From contig NZ_FMAJ01000003.1 of assembly GCF_900094625.1 (NCBI RefSeq), positions 1-64,000 on the forward strand: DNA of 64,000 nucleotides. The letters run 5' to 3'. Positions 9,352 to 18,440 of the stretch are shown piece after piece. The notes below the pieces were generated by a model. It ran no database searches. It was given only the letters and a program-made list of their open reading frames with translations, and was not told the DNA's origin. Positions within the stretch are counted from its first letter, which is position 1, and each line of letters begins with the position of its first letter. Made by a program: the position numbers and the translations under genes. The stretch is from Rhizobium aethiopicum. GTDB taxonomy: Bacteria; Pseudomonadota; Alphaproteobacteria; Rhizobiales; Rhizobiaceae.

Positions 9352-9522
9352 CTGCCCTGATCCGGCTGCCGCCACCGAGCTGCGTGGAGCCAACGGTCTC
9401 GACCCGTCCTTCGCCCGCTTGCCGGACGAGGGGATATGCCGCAACCTGCGTCCCTCTCGAAGCTCTCGCGCGGCACTTCCCCTCGCCCCGTTTACGGGGA
9501 GAGGGTTAGGGTGAGGGGCAGC
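9352..9522. repeat. RIME-like composite intergenic element, copy 1
   Basis: A left part beginning CTGATCCGGCTGCCGCCACC, a middle ending GGCACTTCCCCTCG, and a right hairpin CCCCGTTTACGGGG followed by GAGGGTTAGGGTGAGGGGCA. The same parts in the same order recur at 37583-37722. This resembles the rhizobial intergenic mosaic elements known from Rhizobium and Sinorhizobium. Its right end supplies the last ten codons of the gene at 9492-9893. Confidence 0.7.
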
Positions 9523-9893
9523 CATCTGCACGAAGCGGTCAGCATTGCAGCACAATCAGGAATTTCGGTCTCTTCGAGATAATAAGGCAGGAACGGGGAT
9601 AGTTGCCAGCGTTCCATCCGTTCGGCGGTGATCACGAGATCTTCATCTGGCTCGAATATGCCCTCGACGTACCATCGATTAAGACTTATGCGTGCGTAAT
9701 AGGAAGCGATATCGATTCCAAATGACGGTAGCCTAACCCGCATATATTCCCGCTGCATTCTTGGGACGACTTCAGTGGAAAGGCGCGCCAGCAAAGCCTC
9801 TTCAGCTACCCTCTCTGCGCCGTGAGCTAAAACCGGCATTGCCAGCGCCCCGCAGAGCAACGCAGCCTGGATCAAATTTCCATCTAACCCCAT
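9492..9893 (-). CDS. secreted hypothetical protein with repeat-derived C-terminus
   Basis: 133 residues from an ATG preceded by GAGGGG six bases upstream. The N-terminus (NLIQAALLCGALAMPVLAHGAE) is a plausible signal peptide with cleavage after AHG, so the product should be periplasmic. The mature part contains several Tyr/Arg-rich segments (PRMQREYMRVRLPSFGIDI) and a cysteine pair late in the chain. No family was recognised. The last residues LPLTLTLSP are encoded by the intergenic repeat at 9352-9522, which suggests the original stop was lost or replaced when the repeat inserted. It could therefore be a decaying gene. Confidence 0.5.
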   Translation of the reverse strand: MGLDGNLIQAALLCGALAMPVLAHGAERVAEEALLARLSTEVVPRMQREYMRVRLPSFGIDIASYYARISLNRWYVEGIFEPDEDLVITAERMERWQLSPFLPYYLEETEIPDCAAMLTASCRWLPLTLTLSP

Positions 9894-10158
9894 GTCGGGC
9901 CCCTCAGCTTTCCCGAGCATGGTAGCGGTAGCAGCGCACAAGCGCCATACAACTTCTCTGCAACTACTCAAAAATTCGTCCGGGCGTCCACACCCAGACG
10001 ATCCGCCTCACTCAAGCTGGCATTTCGCCTCATCTGCAACAAACGATTCACCATTGTTGACGGCAAAAATCGCGCTAGAATGCCTATCATGGCGGCGTCC
10101 GTCCTGAGAATGGGAGGCGTCGCACCCTGTTTCTGTCGACAATCGTGGAGGAGTATCG

Positions 10159-10401
10159 ATGGCAACTGAACGATGGAACAGCCCGGTCACGGTCGGTTTC
10201 GAGGGAGCCGATGCGCGAACGGTCAACGGGCCGTTCGATGCCTTGAAATGCCTGGCGGATTTCTGGCCGAGTTCGCGCGGACTTCGTTACATCAAGGCCC
10301 GCAGCACCTGCCGGGCGGCGTTGGACGGTCGCAAAAGCATGGAGGAGGCGAGAGCCGAGTTCCTGGCGGCGGCCGAAGAGGCGAAGCTCAAGCTGCATTG
10401 A
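10159..10401 (+). CDS. DUF982 family protein
   Basis: 80 residues. The pattern V.GPFDALKCLADFWPSSRG, then A..TCRAALDGRKSMEEAR and FLAAAEEA, is the DUF982 family layout, a small cytoplasmic family expanded in rhizobia with no established function. A GGAGG-like site (GTGGAGGAGT) lies just before the ATG. It stands alone between the secreted hypothetical gene and a convergent small secreted gene. A 15-bp perfect palindrome (10556-10570) lies in the convergent gap. Confidence 0.85.
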   Translation: MATERWNSPVTVGFEGADARTVNGPFDALKCLADFWPSSRGLRYIKARSTCRAALDGRKSMEEARAEFLAAAEEAKLKLH

Positions 10402-10555
10402 CGCAGCAGACGCCCGGCCGTTTTCGGTTTGGTCAGCAAACTGTGCCGGGACGAGACATTGTTTAATTTTCACTTAACCCTGCATCGAGCAGGTGCCGGG
10501 TTTTGACGCAAAGGGCGTTGCGCCTGAGCCAGCTGTTTCGATAGAAAACATCCAG

Positions 10556-10570
10556 CCGTCATGATGACGG
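10556..10570. promoter_or_regulatory. 15-bp perfect palindrome between convergent genes
   Basis: CCGTCATGATGACGG has 7-base arms around a central G. It lies 155 bp past DUF982 and 54 bp past the convergent secreted gene. No T tract follows, so it is either a protein-binding site or a weak hairpin; no function can be assigned. Confidence 0.35.
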
Positions 10571-10623
10571 TCAGAGGCTCGTCATCCGGAAACGCAGGCG
10601 AGCCTCGTTCGAGCAGATCGAAT

Positions 10624-10887
10624 TCAGCAATCCGCGCCGGCCCCACTCTCTATCTCGATATATCCCACACCGATGATCGTGCCGTCAGCCGCGCGGATGA
10701 AGGACGGTAGGTAGTGCGGCTCCGCCGGCGTGCAGGCGGTCGTCTCGGTATATTCGTTGAGGGCGATCTGATCCTTCGGCAGCGCGGAATAATCCGTACC
10801 GGTCTCGAGCGAGGCATAGGCTGAACCGGCAAAAAGGCCGCAGCCGATGATCAGAGTGAACGCCCAGAGGCGAGGAAGCGTCTGCAT
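10624..10887 (-). CDS. small secreted hypothetical protein
   Basis: 87 residues. A basic start then a hydrophobic stretch (LWAFTLIIGCGLFAGSAYA) form a Sec signal peptide, likely cleaved after AYA. The mature peptide of about 60 residues has two cysteines (TTACTP and the final Cys), and a beta-rich SFIRAADGTIIGVGYIEIES segment. No family was recognised. The frame is open far upstream, but only this ATG gives a coherent signal sequence. It is divergent from the lipoprotein gene at 11041. Confidence 0.6.
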   Translation of the reverse strand: MQTLPRLWAFTLIIGCGLFAGSAYASLETGTDYSALPKDQIALNEYTETTACTPAEPHYLPSFIRAADGTIIGVGYIEIESGAGADC

Positions 10888-11040
10888 GATGGTCTCCAGC
10901 GTTTCGGGTCGGCATTTCAACACCTGGGGGAGCGCTTTGGTTCCCTCAGCGCCGCAACGGGCGACTGCGCACGACCAAGCCCTTGGCGAAAGAGGCCAGG
11001 TTTTCCATATGTGTCGGCATTGTGAAGTGGGATGACTGCG

Positions 11041-11307
11041 ATGAAAGCGTTTCTGCCTGCCCTGTTTGCCGCGGCGTTGCTGGCCGGCTGCTCCTCGGCC
11101 GATACGGCCGCCCTCGAACCCATTCCCGGCAGCATCACCTATGGCGGCCAACCGCGAACCAAGCTCAGCAAATCGCCGATCGGCAGCGCCGTCTACAACC
11201 AGTTCTACAATGAGACGGGCCAGCGTGTGGAGGAAACCTATATTCTCCAGCCCGACCGCAACCTGAAGCTGGTGCGGCGCGAGGTGGGACCGGATTTCCC
11301 CGACTGA
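11041..11307 (+). CDS. small lipoprotein, paralogue of the one at 60235
   Basis: 88 residues from the second ATG (the first, at 11032, lies directly against the GTGGG ribosome site; the second has a 9-base gap). A lipobox LLAGC gives a lipidated cysteine near residue 16, so it is an envelope lipoprotein. The mature part LEPIPGSITYGGQPRTKL, KSP.GS, then VEETYILQPDR is shared almost residue for residue with the product at 60235-60513. No named family is recognised. Both genes are single and close to a boundary of unrelated functions. Function unknown. Confidence 0.8.
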   Translation: MKAFLPALFAAALLAGCSSADTAALEPIPGSITYGGQPRTKLSKSPIGSAVYNQFYNETGQRVEETYILQPDRNLKLVRREVGPDFPD

Positions 11308-11409
11308 CGATCGCCGCGCCGCGGACTTGACAGCGGCCGAAATCGCGAACATTCAAGGAACATCTAATCTTCTCGCAGTGATTCTGCGGGAGCCCGACCG
11401 GACGGCTGG

Positions 11410-13470
11410 ATGTATCTCGAAAAGCTCAATCCGCAGCAGCGCATGGCCGTCGAGCACGGCACGCTCACCGACGGCAGCCATATTGCCGGGCCGCTGCTGG
11501 TCATTGCCGGCGCCGGCTCCGGCAAGACGAACACGCTGGCGCATCGGGTCGCCCACCTGATCGTCAAAGGCGCCGACCCGCGCCGCATCCTGCTGATGAC
11601 CTTCTCGCGCCGGGCAGCAGCCGAGATGGCGCGGCGCGTCGAGCGCATCTGCCGCGACGTTCTCGGCACCAATGCCGGCATCATGGCCGATGCGCTCAAC
11701 TGGTCCGGCACCTTCCACGGCATCGGCGCGCGGCTGCTGCGCGATTATGCCCAGCAGATCGGCCTCGATGCCGATTTCACCATTCACGACCGTGAAGACA
11801 GCGCCGATTTGATGAACCTTATCCGGCACGACCTCGGTTTTTCGAAGACGGAAAGCCGCTTTCCGGCCAAAGGCACCTGCCTTGCCATCTATTCCCGGGC
11901 GGTGAATTCGGAGACCGCGCTCGACCAGGTGCTGCGCGACGCCTTTCCCTGGTGCGCGGCCTGGGAGAAACAGCTGCGCGAGCTTTTCGCCTGTTATGTC
12001 GAGGCGAAGCAGGCTCAGAACGTGCTCGATTACGACGACCTCTTGCTCTACTGGGCGCAGATGGTCGGCGAGAGCATGATTGCCGAGGATATCGGCAGCC
12101 GCTTCGACCATGTTCTCGTTGACGAATATCAGGATACCAACCGGCTGCAGGCCTCGATCCTGATGGCGCTGAAACCGCAGGGACAGGGGCTGACCGTCGT
12201 CGGCGACGATGCGCAGTCAATCTATTCCTTCCGTGCGGCGACGGTGCGTAATATCCTCGATTTTCCCAACGCCTTCAGCCCGGCCGCCAATATCGTCACG
12301 CTCGACCGCAATTACCGTTCGACGCAGCCAATCCTGGCGGCGGCCAACGCCGTGATCGATCTCGCCTCGGAGCGCTTCACCAAGAATCTCTGGACCGAGC
12401 GGCAATCGGCGGAGCGGCCGCGCCTCGTTTCGGTGCGCGACGAGGCCGAGCAGGCGCGTTATGTCGCCGATAAGGTGCTCGACAACCGCGAGGAAGGCCT
12501 CAAGCTCAAGCAGCAGGCCGTGCTCTTCCGCGCCGCCCATCACAGCGGGCCGCTGGAGGTCGAACTGACCCGGCGCAACATCCCCTTCGTCAAGTTCGGC
12601 GGGCTGAAGTTTCTCGACAGCGCACACGTCAAGGATATGCTGGCCGCCTTGCGTTTTGCGCAAAACCCGCGCGATCGGGTGGCGGGCTTCCGGCTCATGC
12701 AGATCCTGCCGGGCGTCGGACCATCGACGGCACAGAAAGCGCTGGATGCGATGGCCGAGGATGCGAGCCCGTTGTCTGCTCTGGCATCTATGCCGGCGCC
12801 GCCGCGCACCGGCGAGGACTGGACTGATTTCGTTTCGGTGCTGCAGGAGCTGAAGTCGGGCAAGGCCGGCTGGCCGGCGGAAATCGGGCTGGCGCGGCAA
12901 TGGTATGCGCCGCATCTGGAAAGGCTGCATGAGGATGCGGCGACGCGGCAGGCCGATCTCTTGCAGCTCGAACAGATCGCCGGCGGTTATGCCTCCCGCG
13001 AGCGTTTCCTCACCGAGCTCACCCTCGATCCGCCGGATGCGACCAGCGACCAGGCGGGCGTACCGCTTCTCGATGAAGACTATCTCATTCTGTCGACCAT
13101 CCATTCCGCCAAGGGCCAGGAATGGACGCGGGTTTTCATGCTGAACGTCGTCGACGGCTGCATCCCCAGCGATCTCGCCGTCGGCGCCACCGCCGAGATC
13201 GAGGAGGAGCGCCGGCTGCTTTATGTGGCGATGACGCGCGCCCGGGACGGACTCGATCTCGTCGTGCCGCAACGCTTCTTCACGTACGGGCAGAATACGC
13301 AGGGCGATCGGCATGTGTATGCCTCGCGCAGCCGCTTCATTCCCGCGACGCTGCTGCAGTTCTTCGAGGCCTGCAGCTGGCCGCAGGTGAAATCGGAAGC
13401 CGCCGCTCAAGCGCAAGCGCGCCAGGTGCGCATCGATGTCGGCGCCCGCATGCGCGGCATGTGGCGATAG
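11410..13470 (+). CDS. UvrD/Rep-like ATP-dependent DNA helicase
   Basis: 686 residues, a superfamily I 3'-5' helicase. Visible motifs in order are LNPQQRMAVEH (Q motif), IAGAGSGKTNTL (Walker A, about residue 38), LMTFSRRAAAEM (Ia), VDEYQDTN (II/Walker B), VGDDAQSIYSFRAA (III), LDRNYRSTQ (IV), LSTIHSAKGQEW (V) and RRLLYVAMTRARDGL (VI). All motor motifs look intact. It is shorter at the C-terminus than PcrA/UvrD, so its exact role in repair or replication restart is not assigned. It stands alone; a hairpin repeat follows its stop directly. Confidence 0.93.
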   Translation: MYLEKLNPQQRMAVEHGTLTDGSHIAGPLLVIAGAGSGKTNTLAHRVAHLIVKGADPRRILLMTFSRRAAAEMARRVERICRDVLGTNAGIMADALNWSGTFHGIGARLLRDYAQQIGLDADFTIHDREDSADLMNLIRHDLGFSKTESRFPAKGTCLAIYSRAVNSETALDQVLRDAFPWCAAWEKQLRELFACYVEAKQAQNVLDYDDLLLYWAQMVGESMIAEDIGSRFDHVLVDEYQDTNRLQASILMALKPQGQGLTVVGDDAQSIYSFRAATVRNILDFPNAFSPAANIVTLDRNYRSTQPILAAANAVIDLASERFTKNLWTERQSAERPRLVSVRDEAEQARYVADKVLDNREEGLKLKQQAVLFRAAHHSGPLEVELTRRNIPFVKFGGLKFLDSAHVKDMLAALRFAQNPRDRVAGFRLMQILPGVGPSTAQKALDAMAEDASPLSALASMPAPPRTGEDWTDFVSVLQELKSGKAGWPAEIGLARQWYAPHLERLHEDAATRQADLLQLEQIAGGYASRERFLTELTLDPPDATSDQAGVPLLDEDYLILSTIHSAKGQEWTRVFMLNVVDGCIPSDLAVGATAEIEEERRLLYVAMTRARDGLDLVVPQRFFTYGQNTQGDRHVYASRSRFIPATLLQFFEACSWPQVKSEAAAQAQARQVRIDVGARMRGMWR

Positions 13471-13508
13471 AACGCGTCGCATGAAATCGTAACTCATGCG
13501 ACGCGCTT
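13471..13508. repeat. Perfect rhizobial palindrome at helicase 3' end
   Basis: CGCGTCGCATGA (13473-13484) and TCATGCGACGCG (13494-13505) are perfect complements separated by 9 bases. It starts right after the helicase stop codon and lies between two convergent genes, so it may serve as a bidirectional terminator. Its right arm resembles that of the element at 3501-3538. Confidence 0.75.
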
Positions 13509-13519
13509 TGATCTGATGT

Positions 13520-14485
13520 TCAATAGTCCCAGAAGACCGGCACCCAGCGGAAGGCGTCGCCATCCACCGCGACTCGGCCGACGGAGGGGAACGGCAGGTG
13601 CGTGGCCACCAACTGTTCACCCGTCGCCGCCAGCTCCCGCAAGAGATCGAGGCGAACACGAGCTGCTTCCTGGGGATAGTGTTCGAAACCGTTGTACCAG
13701 TCGGGGTGCTCAAACCCGACCGCAAAGACGGCGTCGCCGGCGAATGTTAACCTGTCGCTGCCCGATGCCAGGCGGACGACGCTGTGTCCGGGGGTGTGGC
13801 CGCCGGTGCGTTGGGCCACTACACCCGGCGCCACCTCGGACCGCTCGTCGAACAGCCTGAGGTGGCTGCCGTACTCGCTGAGGAACCGCTTTGCGGTCGC
13901 CCGAAGCGCGTCCGGGAAGCCCGGCGGCATCGACACCTGGCTGAAATCGGGCGCTTCCCAGAACTTCGCCTCGGCAGCCGCCACGTGAATCCTGAGGTCT
14001 GGACGCAGTCGGTCCTTCACCCCATCGACCAGCAGGCCGCCGATGTGATCCATGTGCAGGTGGGTCAGCACCACGTCGGTCACCGCCGCAAGATCGACAC
14101 CTGCGGCCTCCAGCCTCCTGATCAGCTGCCCGGCCCGTGGCAAGTTCAAGTCCGGGTCCAATCCGAGCCCGGCGTCAATGAGGATGGTCTGCCCGCCGCT
14201 GCGGACCAAGACGACGTTCAGCGCCCAATCGAAAGCGTCAGGCGGCAGGAACATATCCCCCAGCCACGCTGCCCGGTCAGCCGCGTCGACATTGTGCCCC
14301 AGCATCGCGGTTGGGAGCGGCAGCACCCCGTCGCTGATGATTAGAACTTCAATCTCGCCGATCCGCACCGCGTAGCGCGACGGAACCAGTTCGTCGGGCC
14401 GCGGTCGGCCGGGCTGGGTGCTGTCCAAGTTGATATCTGTCTCCTGCTGACCAGTCGTACGAGGTCTTGCTTCTGCCTGTGACAT
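13520..14485 (-). CDS. MBL-fold metallo-hydrolase (lactonase-like)
   Basis: 321 residues. The metal-binding motif THLHMDHIGG (HxHxDH), a later GHTPGHSVV and FAGDAVF match the metallo-beta-lactamase fold, and the overall layout resembles the AttM/AiiA-type lactonase group and related hydrolases. The first 35 residues are hydrophilic with no signal peptide, so it is cytoplasmic. Activity on acyl-homoserine lactones is only a possibility. It is a single gene convergent to the helicase and is followed by 240 bp of empty DNA upstream. Confidence 0.85.
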   Translation of the reverse strand: MSQAEARPRTTGQQETDINLDSTQPGRPRPDELVPSRYAVRIGEIEVLIISDGVLPLPTAMLGHNVDAADRAAWLGDMFLPPDAFDWALNVVLVRSGGQTILIDAGLGLDPDLNLPRAGQLIRRLEAAGVDLAAVTDVVLTHLHMDHIGGLLVDGVKDRLRPDLRIHVAAAEAKFWEAPDFSQVSMPPGFPDALRATAKRFLSEYGSHLRLFDERSEVAPGVVAQRTGGHTPGHSVVRLASGSDRLTFAGDAVFAVGFEHPDWYNGFEHYPQEAARVRLDLLRELAATGEQLVATHLPFPSVGRVAVDGDAFRWVPVFWDY

Positions 14486-14728
14486 GATGCGCTCCTGTTT
14501 TGCGTGATCGAGAGGTGTCGGTTAGGGGTCACCTCCCGGACACTATGTCGGAGCGTGTTTGGCGGTCGATCGGATCAAGGGAGAGAAAAGGCTAGGCTTT
14601 AGCACAGGCCAGCCTATGGATTCGGCGTGTTGCAGTGCGGATTTAGCGTGGAGCGACCAGCAAGAGGACGCAGAAGCTCCCGCCCGGCAGGTATTGCCCT
14701 CGCCAGTAGCAACGCAGGAGTTAAGACA

Positions 14729-15781
14729 TCAAAGCGAAAGCGGTGGCGCGGCCGGTTTCAGGAAGCGCTCGACCGTTTCCGCCGTCACCGCCTCGACCGA
14801 TGCCGGCGACCATTTCGGATTGCGGTCCTTGTCGATGACAGCGGCGCGGATGCCTTCGAAGAAATCGGGATTATTCAGCATCTGGAGGCAGGCGCCGAGT
14901 TCGCGGTGGAGACATTCGGCAAGCGAGGTGCTGCGGCGGCCTGATCTCAGCAGCCACAGAGCGAGTTTCAGGCTGGTCGGCGAACGAGTCAGCAGCACCC
15001 GGCGGGTCTCGGCGGCAAACTCACCCTCTTCCTCGGCGAGAGCCGTGAGGATTTGCTCGACGCTATCGAAGGAAAATGCACGATCGATGATCGCTGCATT
15101 CTGCTGCAACCGGCTTTCTCCCCGAGGCTCGGAAAATGCCTGCAACACGGCGTCGACGTCGCGCGATGAACTCCCGCGCGGCAGGCCCGAAAGAGCATCC
15201 ATCATCGCGTCGAGCCGCGACGAAGCGACTTGAAGGTCGGCCAGGCCGGCATAGATCGCGTCCGCAGCACCTATATCGAGCCCGGTCAGGCCGAGCCATG
15301 TCCCGGCTTCGCCGGGTGCCTGCGGCAGCAGCCATGTGGCGCCGACATCGGGAACATAGCCGATGCCCGTTTCGGGCATGGCTAGGCGCGTGCGCTCGGT
15401 GACGACGCGGTGGCGGCCATGCGACGACAGGCCGACGCCGCCGCCCATGGTGATTCCGTCCATCAGCGCGACATAGGGTTTGGGATAGGAGGCGATCTGG
15501 TGGTTGAGGCGGAACTCCTCGCGCCAGAAGGTTCCGGCGAGACCATCGCCGACGCGGGCGCTTTCATGGAGGGCACGGATATCCCCGCCGGCGCAGAAGC
15601 CGCGTTCGCCCTCGCCGGTGATCACAACGCTAGCCACATCGGGCTCGGAGGCAAAACCATGCAAGGCTTCCGTGAGCGTGCGGATCATCGGCAGCGTCAG
15701 ACTGTTCAGCGCCCGCGGCCGGTTGAGCCGGATGATGCCGGCAGTGCCCCGCCGTTCGATGATCACTTCGCCGTGCTGCAT
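14729..15781 (-). CDS. 3-hydroxyisobutyryl-CoA hydrolase / enoyl-CoA hydratase family protein
   Basis: 350 residues, longer than simple crotonases and right for HIBCH-type hydrolases. ALNSLTLPMIRTL, GFCAGGDIRALHE and MDGITMGGGVGLSSHGRHRV are the crotonase oxyanion-hole motifs, and MPETGIGYVPDVGATW (E at the catalytic position) is the HIBCH signature. These enzymes release free 3-hydroxyisobutyrate from its CoA ester in valine breakdown. No valine pathway gene sits next to it, so the assignment rests on the sequence alone. Confidence 0.85.
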   Translation of the reverse strand: MQHGEVIIERRGTAGIIRLNRPRALNSLTLPMIRTLTEALHGFASEPDVASVVITGEGERGFCAGGDIRALHESARVGDGLAGTFWREEFRLNHQIASYPKPYVALMDGITMGGGVGLSSHGRHRVVTERTRLAMPETGIGYVPDVGATWLLPQAPGEAGTWLGLTGLDIGAADAIYAGLADLQVASSRLDAMMDALSGLPRGSSSRDVDAVLQAFSEPRGESRLQQNAAIIDRAFSFDSVEQILTALAEEEGEFAAETRRVLLTRSPTSLKLALWLLRSGRRSTSLAECLHRELGACLQMLNNPDFFEGIRAAVIDKDRNPKWSPASVEAVTAETVERFLKPAAPPLSL

Positions 15782-16035
15782 GGTTCACCTCGTCCGTTGC
15801 ACCATGCATAGACGAGGATGCGGCATCGCTCCAGAGCATTTCCAGCCGGCATGGATCGATTGCTCAGGCCGACGAGGACGGCCCGGGCTGACGCTGCGGC
15901 TTCGCAGCGGCCGGCATATTCGATGGCGAGCCCAGCGGCAGGGGCCGCGAAAAAAATAGGCCCCGCGCCAGACGAACACCGTCGGCCAATGGAAGTCCGC
16001 GGATGCTGAGGTAAACAGGCAGCAGCAGCCGAGAC

Positions 16036-17070
16036 TCAAAAGGATGCGGCGGCAAGTGCCCGGTGGATGCTGTGCAGGTCGTCGACGTTTCTGTTCGACA
16101 GGGCGAGTTCCCAATCGAGCGAGCTCTGGACAATCGTTTCCAGCGAATCGTAGCGGGGTTTCCAGTCGAGCACCTGCCGGGCGAGCGAAGCGTCGGCGAC
16201 GACGCTTGCCGAATCGCCGGGGCGCCGGGGCGCCATGTGGATCTTGAAGGAATGCCCGTGCAGGCGGGTGACCATGTTCAAGACGTCGAGCACGGAATAG
16301 CCGCTGCCATAACCGCAATTGGCAATGAGCGACCCCTTGTCCCTGCGCAGGTGCTGCAGCGCTTTCAAATGCGCATCGGCGAGGTCGGCCACATGGATGT
16401 AGTCGCGCACGCCGGTGCCGTCATGGGTGGGATAGTCGATGCCGTAGACATGGACGCTGTCGCGTTTGCCGAGCGCTGCCTGGCAGGCAACCTTGATGAG
16501 ATGCGTGGCGGCCGAGGTCGACTGGCCGGTGCGGTGGTGCGGGTCGGCGCCGGCGACATTGAAGTAGCGTAGCGCGACATAGTTGAAATCATAGGCGGCG
16601 GCCGCATCGCGCAGCATGAACTCGGTCATCAACTTCGACTGACCGTAGGGATTTTCCGGATTGAGGGAGGCCGTCTCCTTCACCGGCTGATCGCTCTGCT
16701 GCTGGCCGTAGACGGCGGCCGTCGAGGAGAAGACGAAATGGCGGATGCCGGCTTCGATCGAAGCGGAGAGAAGCGCCCGGGTCTTGCCGGAATTGTTGTC
16801 GTAATAGGAGAGCGGATCGGAAACCGAAACCGGTACGACGGCGGAGCCGGCGAAATGGATGATCGCGTCGATGTCGTTTTCGATGAAGATCTTGTTAAGG
16901 ATGTCGGGATCGGCGATGTCGCCGAGATAAAAACGCGCCGCCGGCGCCACCGCCCAGCGGAAACCGGTGGACAGGCGATCGAGCACGACCACATCCTCGC
17001 CCGCATCGATCAGCGCCCATACCATGTGACTGCCGATATATCCGGCCCCGCCCGTCACCAAAACCGCCAT
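16036..17070 (-). CDS. galE: UDP-glucose 4-epimerase
   Basis: 344 residues of the extended short-chain dehydrogenase family. The NAD motif VTGGAGYIGSHM is at the N-terminus, the catalytic YGQSK (YxxxK) is mid-chain, and the SSTAAVYG and NPYGQSKLM segments fit GalE. It interconverts UDP-glucose and UDP-galactose, which feeds exopolysaccharide and lipopolysaccharide synthesis (ExoB in rhizobia). It is a stand-alone gene on the minus strand. ExoB activity is likely but not provable here. Confidence 0.92.
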   Translation of the reverse strand: MAVLVTGGAGYIGSHMVWALIDAGEDVVVLDRLSTGFRWAVAPAARFYLGDIADPDILNKIFIENDIDAIIHFAGSAVVPVSVSDPLSYYDNNSGKTRALLSASIEAGIRHFVFSSTAAVYGQQQSDQPVKETASLNPENPYGQSKLMTEFMLRDAAAAYDFNYVALRYFNVAGADPHHRTGQSTSAATHLIKVACQAALGKRDSVHVYGIDYPTHDGTGVRDYIHVADLADAHLKALQHLRRDKGSLIANCGYGSGYSVLDVLNMVTRLHGHSFKIHMAPRRPGDSASVVADASLARQVLDWKPRYDSLETIVQSSLDWELALSNRNVDDLHSIHRALAAASF

Positions 17071-17273
17071 GCCCGCACCCCTGCTTCAACTTATCAGCAG
17101 GGGCATCAGGCGCCGGTTTTCTTTCCAATTTTCTTATCACAGCGCCGTTGGACGGCCTTTGAACAAGTATGTTTGGAGTCGTGGTTAGAGGCGGATTTCG
17201 GTCTTTGCTAGAGTTTTAGCGATCAGACGATTCCGGCACGCCAATCGCCCCGGCGGGTAATCAGAGGCCCCGT

Positions 17274-18440
17274 TCAACGTTTGGCGATATAGTCGCAGAG
17301 GCGCTCGGCTGCGATCGCCACTTGGGCGGGGTCACGCAGGAAGCAGGCGCGCAGGAAAAGCGCGCCGCCGGCGCCGAAGGCCGCCCCGGGAGCCAAGCCG
17401 ACCCCGGTCTTGTCGACGATGTCGATGGCGGCGCTGCGGCTGTCGGTGACGCCGTCGATCTTGAGGAAGGCATAGATCGCCCCGTCAGGCTTCAGCGTCT
17501 CGACCCGGTTGGTGGCAACAAGCGCATCGCAGAGAATGTCGCGCGACCGCGCCGCCTTGGCGATGTTGGCAGCGACGAAATCGTCGCCTTGATCAAGGGC
17601 TGCGACGGCGCCCTTCTGCATGAACTGCGCCACACCGGATGTCGAATACTGGATGAGGTTTTCGAGCACCTGGCCCATTTCGGGGGGTGCCACGATCCAG
17701 CCGACGCGCCAGCCGGTCATCGACCAATTTTTCGAGAAGGAATTGACGAAGACGATCTTGTCGTCCGGCTCGATCACGTCGAAGAACGAGGCCGCGCGAC
17801 CGCCGGCGAAGTAGTAGCGCGCATAGATCTCGTCGGCCATGATCCAAAGATCATGTTTGCGGGCAAGCGCCAGGATATGGGCGAGATCCTTGTTCGTCGC
17901 CGTCCAGCCGGTCGGGTTCGACGGCGTATTGATGAAGAGGCCGCGGGTTTTCGGCGTAATGGCGGATTCGACACGATTGAGATCGACAGTCCATCTACCG
18001 CTCTCGAACCGCAGCTCCACACCGACGGAGCGCGCACCGGCTATTTCGAGGGCTGCGGCAATATTGGGCCAGGCCGGGGTGAGGTAAACGAATTCGTCGC
18101 CCGGCGAGGTCAGCGCCTGCACGGAGATCTGGATCGCCTGCATGCCGGAGCCGGTGACATAGAAATGCTCGACCGGCAGGCGGACGGAAAAATGTCTGAA
18201 ATAATAATCGGACAGCGCCCGGCGAAGCTCGGGAATGCCGCGCTGCCAGGTGTAAAAGGTCTCGCCGGCGGCCAGCGCATCCATCGCCGCCCTGCTGATG
18301 AAATCGGGTGTCGGCAGATCGCCTTCACCCACCCAGAGCGGCAGCAGGCCTTCGCGGCCGCGGGCATAATTGACGACTTCGACGATCCCGCTTTCGGGCG
18401 CCGCTATGGCGCGCGGGCTGAGGCTGTTTACGATCGACAT
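17274..18440 (-). CDS. class I/II PLP-dependent aminotransferase
   Basis: 388 residues, type I fold. The PLP lysine lies in NSFSKNWSMTGWRVGW, with NTPSNPTGW (Asn/Pro cluster binding PLP) and ADEIYARYYF (Asp binding the pyridine N) all present. The substrate cannot be fixed from sequence; aspartate or aromatic amino acids and MalY-like beta-lyase activity are possible. It is a single gene on the minus strand between galE and mscL, with a 330-bp upstream region that contains a repeat. Confidence 0.88.
   Translation of the reverse strand: MSIVNSLSPRAIAAPESGIVEVVNYARGREGLLPLWVGEGDLPTPDFISRAAMDALAAGETFYTWQRGIPELRRALSDYYFRHFSVRLPVEHFYVTGSGMQAIQISVQALTSPGDEFVYLTPAWPNIAAALEIAGARSVGVELRFESGRWTVDLNRVESAITPKTRGLFINTPSNPTGWTATNKDLAHILALARKHDLWIMADEIYARYYFAGGRAASFFDVIEPDDKIVFVNSFSKNWSMTGWRVGWIVAPPEMGQVLENLIQYSTSGVAQFMQKGAVAALDQGDDFVAANIAKAARSRDILCDALVATNRVETLKPDGAIYAFLKIDGVTDSRSAAIDIVDKTGVGLAPGAAFGAGGALFLRACFLRDPAQVAIAAERLCDYIAKR

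Noticed and set aside
13520..14485. Beta-lactamase call for the MBL-fold protein
   Set aside because: It lacks a signal peptide and the typical class B loop context; the fold alone does not imply lactam hydrolysis.
15864..16035. Hydrophobic peptide frame downstream of galE (LLLPVYLSIRGLPLADGV)
   Set aside because: It looks protein-like over about 20 residues but has no start codon with a ribosome site and no recognisable homology, so it could be chance or a remnant.
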